A program made the position numbers and the translations under genes. Positions 32,569-41,888 of a stretch of DNA of 64,000 bases are shown here, in pieces; positions within the stretch are counted from its first letter, which is position 1, and the number at the start of each line of letters is the position of its first letter. The stretch lies in the NCBI GenBank assembly GCA_947625495.1, contig CANQOQ010000007.1:1-64000 (forward strand), given 5' to 3'. The notes under the pieces were generated by a model. It was given only the letters and a program-made list of their open reading frames with translations. It did not search any database and was not told the origin of the DNA. Origin of the DNA: Candidatus Gastranaerophilales bacterium (GTDB lineage Bacteria; Cyanobacteriota; Vampirovibrionia; Gastranaerophilales; Gastranaerophilaceae).

Positions 32569-33666
32569 CTAAATATTAAATCTGAAATGAACTATATCTC
32601 CATCTTGTATAATATAATCCTTACCTTCAAGTCTTGTTACACCTTTATCTCTTGCGGCAGCATAAGAACCGGAGTCGACAAAATCTTTATATGAAGTAAC
32701 TTCTGCCCTTATAAATCCTTTCTCAAAATCGGTATGAATGACACCTGCAGCTTTTGGAGCTTTTGAACCTGCTTTAACAGTCCAAGCTCTTACTTCTTTT
32801 TCTCCCGCCGTAATAAACGTGGTTAAATTTAGTAATTTATATACTGATTGAATCATTCTTTCAATCCCTGAACTTGTAACACCAAGGTCAGATAGATATG
32901 CTTTTGCTTCTTCTTTTGATAAATCAACAAGTTCAGCTTCTATTTTTGCTGAAATAACGACTACATCAGCATTATGTTTTTTTGCATATTCTCTTACCTG
33001 TTCAACATAATTATTACCTTTTGCAAGGTCTTTTTCACTGACATTGGCTGCATATATAACGGGTTTTATACACATTAGTTGAGATGATCTTGCTATTTCA
33101 AGTTCATCACCTTCAAAATGGTCTTCTATATTTATAAACATTGCGTCAGATAGTAATTCATTTAATTTTGTAAGAACTTTATGTTCCAATACAGCTTGTT
33201 TTTCACCGCCTTTTACCTGTTTAGTCAGTCTTTCAAGTCTTCTTTCTATTGAAGCCATATCAGCCAAAGCAAGTTCCGTATTTATTGTTTCAATATCATC
33301 AATAGGATTTATTTTCCCTGCGACGTGAATGGTATTATCATCGTCAAAACATCTTACTACTTGAATAATGGCATCAACCTCTCTTATATTATGTAAAAAT
33401 TGATTGCCTAGTCCTTCACCTTTACTTGCACCTTTAACAAGTCCTGCAATATCAACAAATTCAATAGCTGTAGGAATTACTACATTAGTTTTTACTAAAT
33501 CTTTTAATACGTCTAATCTCTCATCAGGAACATTAACAACACCGACATTGGGCTCTATGGTGCAAAAAGGATAATTCTCACTTTGTGCATTATTTGATGA
33601 GGTCAGTGCGTTAAATAAAGTTGATTTTCCGACATTAGGAAGTCCTACAATACCTGCTCTTAACAT
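32569..33666 (-). CDS. ychF: Redox-regulated GTPase/ATPase YchF (Obg family)
   Basis: 365 residues, full length. G1 GLPNVGKSTLFN at about 8-19, switch region and G3 DIAGLVKGASKGEGLGNQF, the coiled-coil insert around 130-170, and the C-terminal TGS domain (GVTRLEGKDYIIQDGDIVHF). YchF prefers ATP over GTP because of a changed G4 motif (here YAANVSE). It binds ribosomes and affects stress responses. Conserved housekeeping gene; the start at MLRAGIVG is the family start. Confidence 0.95.
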   Translation of the reverse strand: MLRAGIVGLPNVGKSTLFNALTSSNNAQSENYPFCTIEPNVGVVNVPDERLDVLKDLVKTNVVIPTAIEFVDIAGLVKGASKGEGLGNQFLHNIREVDAIIQVVRCFDDDNTIHVAGKINPIDDIETINTELALADMASIERRLERLTKQVKGGEKQAVLEHKVLTKLNELLSDAMFINIEDHFEGDELEIARSSQLMCIKPVIYAANVSEKDLAKGNNYVEQVREYAKKHNADVVVISAKIEAELVDLSKEEAKAYLSDLGVTSSGIERMIQSVYKLLNLTTFITAGEKEVRAWTVKAGSKAPKAAGVIHTDFEKGFIRAEVTSYKDFVDSGSYAAARDKGVTRLEGKDYIIQDGDIVHFRFNI

Positions 33667-33728
33667 AATATTTCCCTTTCACGCTAAATAAAGAGTAATA
33701 TAAAAATAAAAGCTAATCAACAGGTATA

Positions 33729-34520
33729 TTAACCTTTAATTTCGGTATCGGAGGAAACTTTTATAATAAAAGACGTTCCGGCAGGAAGTGAGAGATTCCC
33801 ACCCTTTGTAAATATGGTAATAATTGGAGCTGTTACTATATTTACGGTATAAAATGCAGCACCGCCGAGCAGCGGAATAAAAGAAAATATGTTTACGATT
33901 GGTATTGCAGCCATTGCACTTGCTGCTGTTTGAGTAGTTCCAAAAAACTTTCTGCCCGGTTGTGTTGTTTTTGCGAAATTATGCCAGTATGAACGTTTTC
34001 CCTTTATATTACTGAAAAATACTTTTTTTGAATTGGCTGAACTTAGTTTTGTTTCTATTTTTGAAGCGATTCCGTTAAAATAAATTTCATCAATTTTAAG
34101 TTCTATCAACCCTCCGTTCCCGCTTAATTGCGGAGGATGTGCATCTGTTATTGTGCCTTTAAACAGAGTTCCTGCAGGTATTATTGTTTTATCTTTTGTT
34201 TCAAATCCGTTTTGGCTTACAAATGATATTTTGCTGCCTTTGTTTATTCGGTCTGAAATCGCACGCTGAGAGTTAAGTATTATTTTTGTTCCGCCCTTTA
34301 TCACATATATTTTACCCGTAGGATTATATTGTGGTTTTTCATTTATAACGTTGGTTGTATCCGTAGGAACTACACTCGGAAGTGCAGGTAGTACTTCTTT
34401 GTCAGATGAAACATTATAGTTTTTTCTGATGTTAGCATCTATTGAAGTGTCAAATTCCACTGCCATAACGGGCATTAGATTAAGATTCACCATTAATAAC
34501 ATTATAATTATCTTTTTCAT
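33729..34520 (-). CDS. Exported hypothetical protein with hydrophobic C-terminal segment
   Basis: 263 residues. Signal peptide MKKIIIMLLMVNLNLMPVMA. The middle resembles the domain of conjugation TrbI/TraB-like and related envelope proteins: IPAGTLFKGTITDAHPP, GLIELKIDEIYFNG and a final LSLPAGTSFIIKV. A hydrophobic stretch at about 210-240 (AMAAIPIVNIFSFIPLLGGA) splits these. Probably periplasmic or membrane-tethered; no exact family assigned. Read in the same direction as the 34571-36361 gene but separated from it by a terminator. Confidence 0.65.
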   Translation of the reverse strand: MKKIIIMLLMVNLNLMPVMAVEFDTSIDANIRKNYNVSSDKEVLPALPSVVPTDTTNVINEKPQYNPTGKIYVIKGGTKIILNSQRAISDRINKGSKISFVSQNGFETKDKTIIPAGTLFKGTITDAHPPQLSGNGGLIELKIDEIYFNGIASKIETKLSSANSKKVFFSNIKGKRSYWHNFAKTTQPGRKFFGTTQTAASAMAAIPIVNIFSFIPLLGGAAFYTVNIVTAPIITIFTKGGNLSLPAGTSFIIKVSSDTEIKG

Positions 34521-34541
34521 AATTATATTTTATAATTAATC

Positions 34542-34570
34542 AAAAAAATTTCCCTCAATTAAATGAGGGA
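34542..34570 (-). terminator. Rho-independent terminator
   Basis: On the minus strand CCCTCA-TTTAAT-TGAGGG followed by AAATTTTTTT, starting directly at the stop codon of the 34571-36361 gene. Clean stem and U-run. Confidence 0.85.
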
Positions 34571-36361
34571 TTATTTCTTGCTGTCGGTATTGGTTTTTAA
34601 AGGTTCTGCATATTGAGGAGTTAGTCCTGTCCAGAAATTATCATATTCTTCTTTAACCACATCAGCAACAGAGCCTGATTTCTTATATTTTTTATATAAT
34701 TTATCAGCATAATTTCCAAGTCTGCTTAGTATTACACCCGAAACAAAAGTAAATGCAAGGTTTTTTGCACCTGATAACATTTTTGTTGTACCGTATACGA
34801 AAGTGGCAAATGAACCGACAAGAGGAATGCAGGTTGTTAATGTGGCGGATATTTTTTCGTCTTTATCTTCGCCTTTTGCTATTGAATATGTACCTGCTCC
34901 GATTGGAAATAATACTGATAATACATCGGTAGGGGCGGAACCTACTTTTAGTTCTGCCTGTTTTAAAAAATATTCGCCGGCTTCAAGTTCTGTAGCGTCT
35001 TTTAAACCGGTACTTATTTTTGATGCCAATTTTGAAAATTCTTTATAGGAATTATCAGATACAACTTTTTTGCCTGTTGACTCTATAACAGACCCGTTTA
35101 AACCTTTTAAGATTGTCATAATTTCTTCAACGGCACCTTTTGAATTAATACCTGATGTCGATACTGTATCTTTAATAGATGATAGGTATTTTAATAAATC
35201 ACTTTTTACATTTTGAGAATATGCTTCATTTGATTCAATTGATTGTATTATGTTATCTGTAAGTTCAGATATTTGGCTTGAAATTTTTTCTCTTGCAGCT
35301 GTTTCATTGCTTCCTGAACATTTTCTAAAATTATCTAATAATATTTTAAGCTGTTTTATGGATTTTTCCGTTACTTCATCCTTAGGTAGTATATTATCGT
35401 TTATGGAATTAAGATTTGTTCTTAATTGTTCGTATATGTTTGATATGTTATTGGAAATTTGTTTTTTAGCGTTCATAATTTCGCTTCTGAGTTCAGCCTG
35501 AGCAGATTTTGACAAATCTTCAGTAGCATAGTTCTTATAGTTTGAAGTATTGAAAATACTGTTTTTATCCTTGAAAAATCTTTCTCCTATTTTTTGAGGT
35601 AAATCGGATAATAAAGATTGTCTCTTATTATCTCTTATCCTTCTTGCACCAAGACTGAAACTGTTTTCAAAATTTGATTGCAGTCTTTGATTTTGTTTAG
35701 AGATTATATTTATCCATTCTTCTAAAGTATGCGTAACTCCTTTTATGGTGATTTTTTGAAGTTTATCAGCTTCCGTAATGTTAGATAGGGAATCCGTATT
35801 ATAATTTTTCAACAGTGAAGTTAAGTTATTAACATTAATTTCTACTTTATCATAGTGTTTGCCTAGAGTTTTATCTGTAATTCTTTTGAATAAATTATAA
35901 GAAGATTGGGCAAATTTTTTTGTGATTTTATTTGCTTTAAATATTTTATCTGAAATCCAGTCTTTTATCGCCGTAAAATTAGAGCATGCCTGCATCGTAT
36001 TTATTGCTTTTTTTACACTTTTTTTCGTGTAATATATTGCTTTTTGATTTATATTGCCTGATTGTGATGTTATATCTTCAGTATATTTAGAAAGCTTTTT
36101 TAGAAAGCTTCCGTGTATACCTTTGGCAAATAACATACTAAAGATACCGACAGTCAGAATTGTTGATGCAATAGTAGAACCAAATATAATTTTCTTCTTT
36201 TTTGATATTTTTGTTTTGTTATTAATATCTGTATTATAGACATCAGATTTTATTTTTTTATTTTCAGCCGTGTTTTTTACACTACTATTGGCTTGTCCCA
36301 GTGTATATTGCGGAAACAAGCCAAAAATATTATCTTGTGTTGTATTATTTATTATTGTCAT
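34571..36361 (-). CDS. Lineage-specific membrane-associated coiled-coil protein
   Basis: 596 residues. A short disordered N-terminus, a basic KKKK stretch and one membrane helix (about 57-75, IIFGSTIASTILTVGIFSML), then about 300 residues of helical coiled coil, and two hydrophobic segments near the C-terminus (LSVLFPIGAGTYSIA, LVGSFATFVYGTTKML). No enzymatic motif. Its layout (basic patch, helix, long helical body) is like the other unassigned proteins of this stretch. It follows the 95-residue gene at 36375 by 13 bp, so the two form an operon. Confidence 0.7.
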   Translation of the reverse strand: MTIINNTTQDNIFGLFPQYTLGQANSSVKNTAENKKIKSDVYNTDINNKTKISKKKKIIFGSTIASTILTVGIFSMLFAKGIHGSFLKKLSKYTEDITSQSGNINQKAIYYTKKSVKKAINTMQACSNFTAIKDWISDKIFKANKITKKFAQSSYNLFKRITDKTLGKHYDKVEINVNNLTSLLKNYNTDSLSNITEADKLQKITIKGVTHTLEEWINIISKQNQRLQSNFENSFSLGARRIRDNKRQSLLSDLPQKIGERFFKDKNSIFNTSNYKNYATEDLSKSAQAELRSEIMNAKKQISNNISNIYEQLRTNLNSINDNILPKDEVTEKSIKQLKILLDNFRKCSGSNETAAREKISSQISELTDNIIQSIESNEAYSQNVKSDLLKYLSSIKDTVSTSGINSKGAVEEIMTILKGLNGSVIESTGKKVVSDNSYKEFSKLASKISTGLKDATELEAGEYFLKQAELKVGSAPTDVLSVLFPIGAGTYSIAKGEDKDEKISATLTTCIPLVGSFATFVYGTTKMLSGAKNLAFTFVSGVILSRLGNYADKLYKKYKKSGSVADVVKEEYDNFWTGLTPQYAEPLKTNTDSKK

Positions 36362-36374
36362 TAATCTGTATTAC

Positions 36375-36662
36375 TTATTTATGAGGAATATGGTTTTTTA
36401 TTGAAGAAAAAAATTTCCCCATTGCTTTAAATGGATTTATAGCATGAATTTTACCTTTTGCTGCTCCGTATATCACGGCAGCACCTGCGGCAATTGCTGC
36501 CGTTATGGCTGCAAATTTTGTAATTTTTTTCTTGGAAGCTTTTTTGATATCTACAGTATCCTGCCCTTTTGTTTTCTTGTATGTAAACTTGTCCTGCAAG
36601 GGTTTAGAACCATATCTTGATGTATATGCCGGCTCCAGAAAGTTTATTCCACCAAAAGCCAT
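36375..36662 (-). CDS. Small membrane protein, 95 residues
   Basis: Polar N-terminus (MAFGGINFLEPAYTSRYGSK), a Lys-rich patch (KKASKKKITK) and one Ala-rich membrane helix (FAAITAAIAAGAAVIYGAA). This basic-patch-then-helix layout is the same as in the downstream 34571-36361 protein. First gene of that two-gene operon. AAAGGAG-like sequence lies before ATG 36662. Function unknown. Confidence 0.65.
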   Translation of the reverse strand: MAFGGINFLEPAYTSRYGSKPLQDKFTYKKTKGQDTVDIKKASKKKITKFAAITAAIAAGAAVIYGAAKGKIHAINPFKAMGKFFSSIKNHIPHK

Positions 36663-36838
36663 ACTTGACTCCTTTTCTTTTCCTATTTATATAAAAACAA
36701 ATTATGTTAAAAAATTGTCTTATAAATTTTAATTTATTAACTGGATGTGGATATACTACTCCAAACGTTGTATTTTAAGGAAAAAAGGTTCCAATTTTGT
36801 GAAATTTATTAGATGATAATATGTGGGGGAAAAGTTTA

Positions 36839-38509
36839 ATGTTTGAAAAAACAGTACAACAAACTTTAAAAACAGCAGAAAAAAATAATCTTGAAATAAT
36901 GGCTCAAGATTGTATGGAGGAAGCAAGACGCTATCACGAAAATTATCTTGTAAAAGGTAATAAATCAGATTTGCAAAATGCTGTTGACAGTTATATTGAT
37001 GCTATTAAATTTAACCCTAATATTGCAGAAGCATATTACCGTCTTGCAACTTTATTATGGGATAAGGGTGAAATAAATCTTAGTTCTGCAATAGAACAGT
37101 GTATGTCGGCTGTTAATATTTCGCCTAAAAATCCAAATGCAAGAATTTATGCGGGATTTTTTCTTGAACTGGCAAAAAAGTATGATGAAGCCGAAAAGGA
37201 ATTTAAAGAAGCAATAAAATTGAATCCGTTTAAATCCGCACGTTCAAGATTATCACTTGCTTCTTTATACATTGATAAAATGCACGATACAAAATTAAAT
37301 GCTAAAGAATTTTCTTTATCGTTGTATTATATGCTTTCGGGTGCTTTAAGCGTTGCTCTGGATTCACCGTCTTTAAAAATGCTGTATAAAAATTTAAGTA
37401 AAAATTTTACTTTAATGTTCTATGATTTTGCAGGAAATTTGCTTGAAAAAACAAAATATTATTCAGTTGCTCTTAAAGCTTATGATATTGCCGCAAATTC
37501 GACGGGAAGAAATGAAGTTTATTATAAAAAAATCGGTGATATTAATTTTAAAAAAGATGAAGTTTCTTTGGCAAGAGATTCTTATATTAAAGCTCTTGAA
37601 TCTAATCCATACAATAAAGAGATACTTTTAAAAGTTGCGTCATTGACTAAATTATATTTTGAAGATGATATTGATACCGCAATGGAGTGTTATTCCAGAC
37701 TTCTGGAAATAGAAGAAAATAATGCCGATATTTATTATGAATTAGGGCATATCTATCTTAAAAAAGAAGATTTTATAAATTCTATAAATGCATTTAAACT
37801 AGCATTGGAAAAAGATGAAGAAAATCCCTTTTATCATAATGCTTTAGCTTATGCGCTGGTAAGAGCCGAGCAGTTTGAAGAAGCCTGCGAGCATTATAAA
37901 TATGCAATTGACAAAAATCCCAGCCCAGAATGGACTGCTATTGTTTGTCAAGCTTTAGCTTCTCTTTACAATAACGTGTATGGTGATGTTGACAGTGCAT
38001 TGTCTTTCCTTAAAACCGCTATTATTTTAGATCCTTCCAATGATGATGTTTTTGTTGAACTGGGTGATATTTATCTTGATTGTGAAGACTTAGACAGCAG
38101 TATTAAATCATACTGTGAAGCTATTAAACTTAATCCGAAAAATCCTGTTGCTTATAATAAATGTGCAATGGTATTGTGGCAGAAAGACTATATTGAAGAG
38201 GCTATTATTGCATATAATAAGGCTTTAAATATAAATCCCGATTATTATCCTGCCTATAATAATTTAGGCGTTATATATTTGGACGGAATAAGAAATTTAA
38301 AAGAGGCGGCTAGATTATTTAAAGCTGCTATCAAATTAAATCCCGAATATGTTATGCCTTATTTTAATCTTGGCAGAGTATTAGAACAGCAGGGACAAAA
38401 TATCAAAGCTGCTAAAATGTTTCAAAAAGCACTTGAGTTGAATGAAATAAAAGAAGAACTTGATTCTGACGAAATAAGAAATAAACTTTTTGGTTTATTT
38501 GAAGTTTAA
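36839..38509 (+). CDS. TPR-repeat protein, 556 residues
   Basis: I start at ATG 36839 because GGGGGA (36825-36830) stands eight bases before it; ATG 36821 has no binding site. At least ten TPR units cover residues 40-540, for example AIKFNPNIAEAYYRLATLLWDKGE, YDIAANS...KKIGDINFKKDE, YYELGHIYLKKEDFINSINAF, VELGDIYLDCEDLDSSIKSY, YNNLGVIYLDGIRNLKEAA, YFNLGRVLEQQGQNIKAA. No signal peptide: a cytoplasmic scaffold. Partner unknown. It converges with the sigma factor gene with no gap. Confidence 0.85.
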   Translation: MFEKTVQQTLKTAEKNNLEIMAQDCMEEARRYHENYLVKGNKSDLQNAVDSYIDAIKFNPNIAEAYYRLATLLWDKGEINLSSAIEQCMSAVNISPKNPNARIYAGFFLELAKKYDEAEKEFKEAIKLNPFKSARSRLSLASLYIDKMHDTKLNAKEFSLSLYYMLSGALSVALDSPSLKMLYKNLSKNFTLMFYDFAGNLLEKTKYYSVALKAYDIAANSTGRNEVYYKKIGDINFKKDEVSLARDSYIKALESNPYNKEILLKVASLTKLYFEDDIDTAMECYSRLLEIEENNADIYYELGHIYLKKEDFINSINAFKLALEKDEENPFYHNALAYALVRAEQFEEACEHYKYAIDKNPSPEWTAIVCQALASLYNNVYGDVDSALSFLKTAIILDPSNDDVFVELGDIYLDCEDLDSSIKSYCEAIKLNPKNPVAYNKCAMVLWQKDYIEEAIIAYNKALNINPDYYPAYNNLGVIYLDGIRNLKEAARLFKAAIKLNPEYVMPYFNLGRVLEQQGQNIKAAKMFQKALELNEIKEELDSDEIRNKLFGLFEV

Positions 38510-39172
38510 TTAATAGTCGTAATGTTCTTTTTTATTTAAATATTCTCTTACGGTATTAAGCGAAGCCTGAATAATTCTTGTGATACGAGAAGATGACAGT
38601 CCGATTCTTTCAGCTATTTCTTTAACCTGCATGTTTCTGTAGAATCTGTATTCAATAATTGTTCTTTCTTTTTGGGGAAGTTTTGCGATAGCTTCTCTGA
38701 TAACTTTTCCGAGTTCGGATATTTCTGCTTTTTCATCCGGAAGCGCAGACGGATCTTTAATAAAATCAAAAGGTGAATCATTATCAGATGCTGCCGCAGC
38801 CAGACTATCTATAGATAAAATGGTTTCATAGATAGCTTCTCTTACTTTTCCAGGGGTAATTGCATTATCACTTCCGTCTTCACCGGTATTAGAACTTTCA
38901 TCAGTTTCTTCTGTATTGGAATGTTTTAACGAATACCATTTATATCTGTTTCTTAATTCATTTCTTATAGCCCATCTGACAGCTGTTGCTATATAAGCGT
39001 TATTATATCTTGCCAACTGCTCTTCAGTTTTATCTTTTATCATTACCTGTATGGCAATAATACCTATGCTGACAAGTTCATCATAATCTACCATATGCGA
39101 AGGAATACGCTTATGTTCAACTCTGGCTACTTTTTCAATTATATCAATATAATCTTGTATTTTTGCTTGCAT
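38510..39172 (-). CDS. Sigma-70 family factor (FliA/WhiG-like)
   Basis: 220 residues. Region 2: DYDELVSIGIIAIQVMI...NAYIATAVRWAIRNELRNRY; region 4: AIAKLPQKERTIIEYRFYRNMQVKEIAERIGLSSSRITRIIQASL. Between them an acidic, Ser-rich linker. Size and order match alternative factors of the FliA type. It lies 5 bp behind the FlhB-like gene, the same pairing as in flagellar operons, so I infer a flagellar or envelope regulon; a general stress role cannot be excluded. No anti-sigma gene is adjacent. Confidence 0.8.
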   Translation of the reverse strand: MQAKIQDYIDIIEKVARVEHKRIPSHMVDYDELVSIGIIAIQVMIKDKTEEQLARYNNAYIATAVRWAIRNELRNRYKWYSLKHSNTEETDESSNTGEDGSDNAITPGKVREAIYETILSIDSLAAAASDNDSPFDFIKDPSALPDEKAEISELGKVIREAIAKLPQKERTIIEYRFYRNMQVKEIAERIGLSSSRITRIIQASLNTVREYLNKKEHYDY

Positions 39173-39177
39173 TTTTT

Positions 39178-40272
39178 TTATAATCTGTTGTCTTTATCTT
39201 TTATATTACTACCTTTTTGAGTATTTCGCAAACTGTAAACAAAAATCAAAATTTCAGCAACAGCTTTATATAATTCCGGCGGAATTGATGAATTAATCTC
39301 AACCATTCTGAATATTGCTCTTGCAACAGGCGGATTTTCTATTACGGGTATTGAGTGTTCACGTGCAATTTCAATTATTTTTTTTGCAAACAACTCGGTG
39401 CCTTTTGCAAGCAGCTTAGGTGATTCCATTTCTTTAGAATCATATTTTAATGCACAGGCAACATGAGTCGGATTTGTAACAACGAAATCACAATCCGGAA
39501 CCGAGTCCATCATTTTTTTCTGAAGCAGCTGTTGTCTCCTCTGTCTTAAGGCTGCTTTTACTTGCGGATCGCCTTCTGAGTTCTTATATTCATCTTTTAC
39601 TTCTTTAAATGACATTTTTTGATCTTGCAGAAATTTCCATCTTACCATTCCGTAATCTGCTGCGGCTATTATTAAAAATGCTATTCCTGCTTTTATTACA
39701 AAGTCTATTATTAAACTTCCAAATTCATTTAATATTGCAAAACTGTTGTCTATATTTGCAAGTCCCAATATCGCAGGCAGATGTGTATTATATACCATCC
39801 AGCCGATTATTCCGAGTAATGCTACTTTAACAATATTTTTAACAAGTTCAAATAAAGTTTTTGGCGACATTATATTTTTAAAATATTTTGTTGGGTTTAG
39901 TTTATCCAATTTTGGTTCAAGCGGTGTTGTGGTAAAAAGCGGTCCAACTTGAATAAAATCCCCCACTATCGCTATAAATGCAGCCATTATTAATATGGGG
40001 CCTATTATTAATACAGTGGGTATAAATATTGCAACCGCTAAATGCGCATAACCCATATCTTCTATATGTTTTTCGGGTATTTTATCATACAAATATACAA
40101 ATAATTGTGATATCTGATCCCATATAAACGGTGATAGTTTTACTATAATAATAAACATTACAAGCAGTGCAAGAGCCGTTGAAAAGTCTTTTGATTTTAC
40201 AACCTGACCTTCTTTTCTTGCTTTTTGAAGTTTTTGCTGGCTTGCTTCAAATTGTTTATTCTCGTCGCCCAC
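39178..40272 (-). CDS. FlhB/SctU-type export switch protein
   Basis: 364 residues, starting at GTG 40272 with GGAG nine bases before it. N-terminal basic part (KLQKARKEGQVVKSKD), four membrane segments (about 30-50, 80-110, 145-165, 190-210), then the cytoplasmic domain with the self-cleaving NPTH motif (VVTNPTHVACALKY, about 264-267). FlhB and its virulence counterparts set substrate class in type III export. No other export gene (flhA, fliPQR) is in the window, so the apparatus is either elsewhere or lost. Part of a leftward operon with apt and the sigma factor. Confidence 0.88.
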   Translation of the reverse strand: MGDENKQFEASQQKLQKARKEGQVVKSKDFSTALALLVMFIIIVKLSPFIWDQISQLFVYLYDKIPEKHIEDMGYAHLAVAIFIPTVLIIGPILIMAAFIAIVGDFIQVGPLFTTTPLEPKLDKLNPTKYFKNIMSPKTLFELVKNIVKVALLGIIGWMVYNTHLPAILGLANIDNSFAILNEFGSLIIDFVIKAGIAFLIIAAADYGMVRWKFLQDQKMSFKEVKDEYKNSEGDPQVKAALRQRRQQLLQKKMMDSVPDCDFVVTNPTHVACALKYDSKEMESPKLLAKGTELFAKKIIEIAREHSIPVIENPPVARAIFRMVEINSSIPPELYKAVAEILIFVYSLRNTQKGSNIKDKDNRL

Positions 40273-40289
40273 TAAATATTACTCCGAGT

Positions 40290-40817
40290 TTAGTATTTAA
40301 TCATTGATACAACTTCAATACCGCCGGGAATATTATTTCTGCCTTTTAATTCTTCAAGTTCTATAATAAATGCAGCCGCTTTAACATCTGCTCCCGCTTT
40401 TTTTAATAATTTGCATGCAGCTGTTATTGTTCCTCCCGTTGCTAATAAATCATCTATTACAATTACTTTTTTCCCGGGTTCTATTGCATCTTTATGCATT
40501 TCCAGTTTATCTGTTCCATACTCAAGCGAGTATTCTTCACTAATCGTTTCAGCCGGCAGTTTACCGGGTTTCCTTATTAATATGCAGCCTGCATTTATAT
40601 TGTAGGCTAATGCACTGCCAAACACAAATCCTCTTGATTCCACTACGGCTACGTAATCAATTCCTTTATTTTTAAACCTTTCGGTTAGAAAATTTATCAT
40701 TCCTTGCAGCGCATCTTTATCTTTTACGGCTGTTGTTATATCTCTGAATATTATCCCTTTAACCGGAAAGTCTTTTATACTTCTTATTTTGTTTTTTACT
40801 AATTCTATACTATCCAT
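40290..40817 (-). CDS. apt: Adenine phosphoribosyltransferase
   Basis: 175 residues, full length. Typical start SIRSIKDFPVKGIIFRDITT-type (KNKIRSIKDFPVKGIIFRD), VVESRGFVFGSALAYN, IRKPGKLP, and the PRPP loop VIVIDDLLATGGTITA. It salvages adenine to AMP with PRPP. Starts 37 bp after maf and ends 18 bp before the flhB-like start, so in one leftward operon. Confidence 0.95.
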   Translation of the reverse strand: MDSIELVKNKIRSIKDFPVKGIIFRDITTAVKDKDALQGMINFLTERFKNKGIDYVAVVESRGFVFGSALAYNINAGCILIRKPGKLPAETISEEYSLEYGTDKLEMHKDAIEPGKKVIVIDDLLATGGTITAACKLLKKAGADVKAAAFIIELEELKGRNNIPGGIEVVSMIKY

Positions 40818-40853
40818 TTTAACTCCTTCGTATTTAATAATATTCTATATCAA

Positions 40854-41429
40854 TTACACTATGAAAGATATTTCTTGAAGCATTTTTATTAAGATTTTTG
40901 AGGGAAGTCCTACTATATTATCGAATTCTCCTTTTATTTCTTTTATAAATTCTTGTGGTAATTCCTGTATACCGTATGAACCTGCTTTATCATAAGGCTT
41001 ATATTGTGAAATGTATGCATCTATTTTTTCTTCATTTATTCTATTAAATGTTACTTCACTGGTTTCCGATTTAATTATTTGATTTTTATTTGCACAATCC
41101 GTAACACAAACAGCCGTTACAACTTTGTGAGTTTCTCCGTTTAATTTGGATAACATTTTGAAGGCTTCCTGATAGTCTTTAGGTTTTCCCATTACTTCAT
41201 TTTTATATATTACAACGGTATCTGCACTTATAACTATTGAGTTATTGTCAACATAATTTATTACCGATGCGCATTTGTTTTTTGCTATTTCTTCTATCTT
41301 TTCATAACTGAATATTTTATTTTCAATATTTTCATCGTATTTAGGAGAAATTGTTTCAAATTTTAGTCCTAAATTTTTAAGTATTTCTTTTCTTCTCGGT
41401 GAAGTTGATGCAAGTACTATTTTTTTCAT
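40854..41429 (-). CDS. maf: Maf-family nucleoside triphosphate pyrophosphatase
   Basis: 191 residues from ATG 41429 (MKKIVLASTSPRR is the family start; ATG 41438 three codons earlier is possible). Motifs ASTSPRRKEIL, ISADTVV, GKPKDYQEAFKMLSKLNGETHKV and DKAGSYGIQE are the Maf active site; it hydrolyses dTTP/UTP or modified nucleotides. A house-cleaning enzyme. A 21-bp perfect inverted repeat lies just upstream (41442-41488). Confidence 0.93.
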   Translation of the reverse strand: MKKIVLASTSPRRKEILKNLGLKFETISPKYDENIENKIFSYEKIEEIAKNKCASVINYVDNNSIVISADTVVIYKNEVMGKPKDYQEAFKMLSKLNGETHKVVTAVCVTDCANKNQIIKSETSEVTFNRINEEKIDAYISQYKPYDKAGSYGIQELPQEFIKEIKGEFDNIVGLPSKILIKMLQEISFIV

Positions 41430-41441
41430 ATTTCCCATAAA

Positions 41442-41488
41442 AAATAATTAACTTTTAATTATATTTTAATTAAAAGTTAATTATTTTA
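41442..41488. repeat. 21-bp perfect inverted repeat, 5-nt loop
   Basis: AAAATAATTAACTTTTAATT(A), loop TATTT, then the exact reverse complement to 41488. It fills the gap between the 84-residue gene (41521-41775) and maf, both leftward. All-AT stem; with A/T runs on both sides it can act as a terminator or mRNA 3' end in either direction. It sits very close to the maf start. Confidence 0.7.
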
Positions 41489-41520
41489 AAATTCAGATTT
41501 AATTTTATTTACAATATAAA

Positions 41521-41775
41521 TTATTTATTGCGTAATTTAGGCGGGATAAAATTAAGTTTTAAATATACAACTGATTTTGATGTAACATCCGAGCAGATGC
41601 TTTTTAATTTTGAATTCATATCCAGCATACTTCTTTGCATCATTGCATAATCATTCATTGCCGCTAACATTTTTTGTGAATCAACCAATTTGGTTGTTTC
41701 CGGATTATCCATTTTTAATTTTGAATACTTTTTAACAAGTTCTTTGTCAATTCGGTCTTTTGCTCCAACAGCCAT
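41521..41775 (-). CDS. Small helical hypothetical protein, 84 residues
   Basis: Helical, charged (RIDKELVKKYSKLKMDNPET), with a Met-rich middle (MLAAMNDYAMMQRSMLDM) and a final LKLNFIPPKLRNK. No signal peptide, membrane helix or known motif. AGGGA-type binding site before ATG 41775. Lies between ald and maf on the same strand; the gaps (113 and 91 bp) allow its own promoter. Confidence 0.6.
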   Translation of the reverse strand: MAVGAKDRIDKELVKKYSKLKMDNPETTKLVDSQKMLAAMNDYAMMQRSMLDMNSKLKSICSDVTSKSVVYLKLNFIPPKLRNK

Positions 41776-41888
41776 AACTTATATTCCCTCTGTGAAAATC
41801 TATTCCCCTAGTCGTATATATATAAAAAAATTCGATATATAAAAATTGCCGATAGTTATTTTAAATATTACGAAATATTAAGAAGCTT

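Noticed and set aside
39178-40272. Type III secretion locus
   Set aside because: Only the FlhB/SctU homologue is present; no secretin, ATPase, needle or other export gene is in the window.
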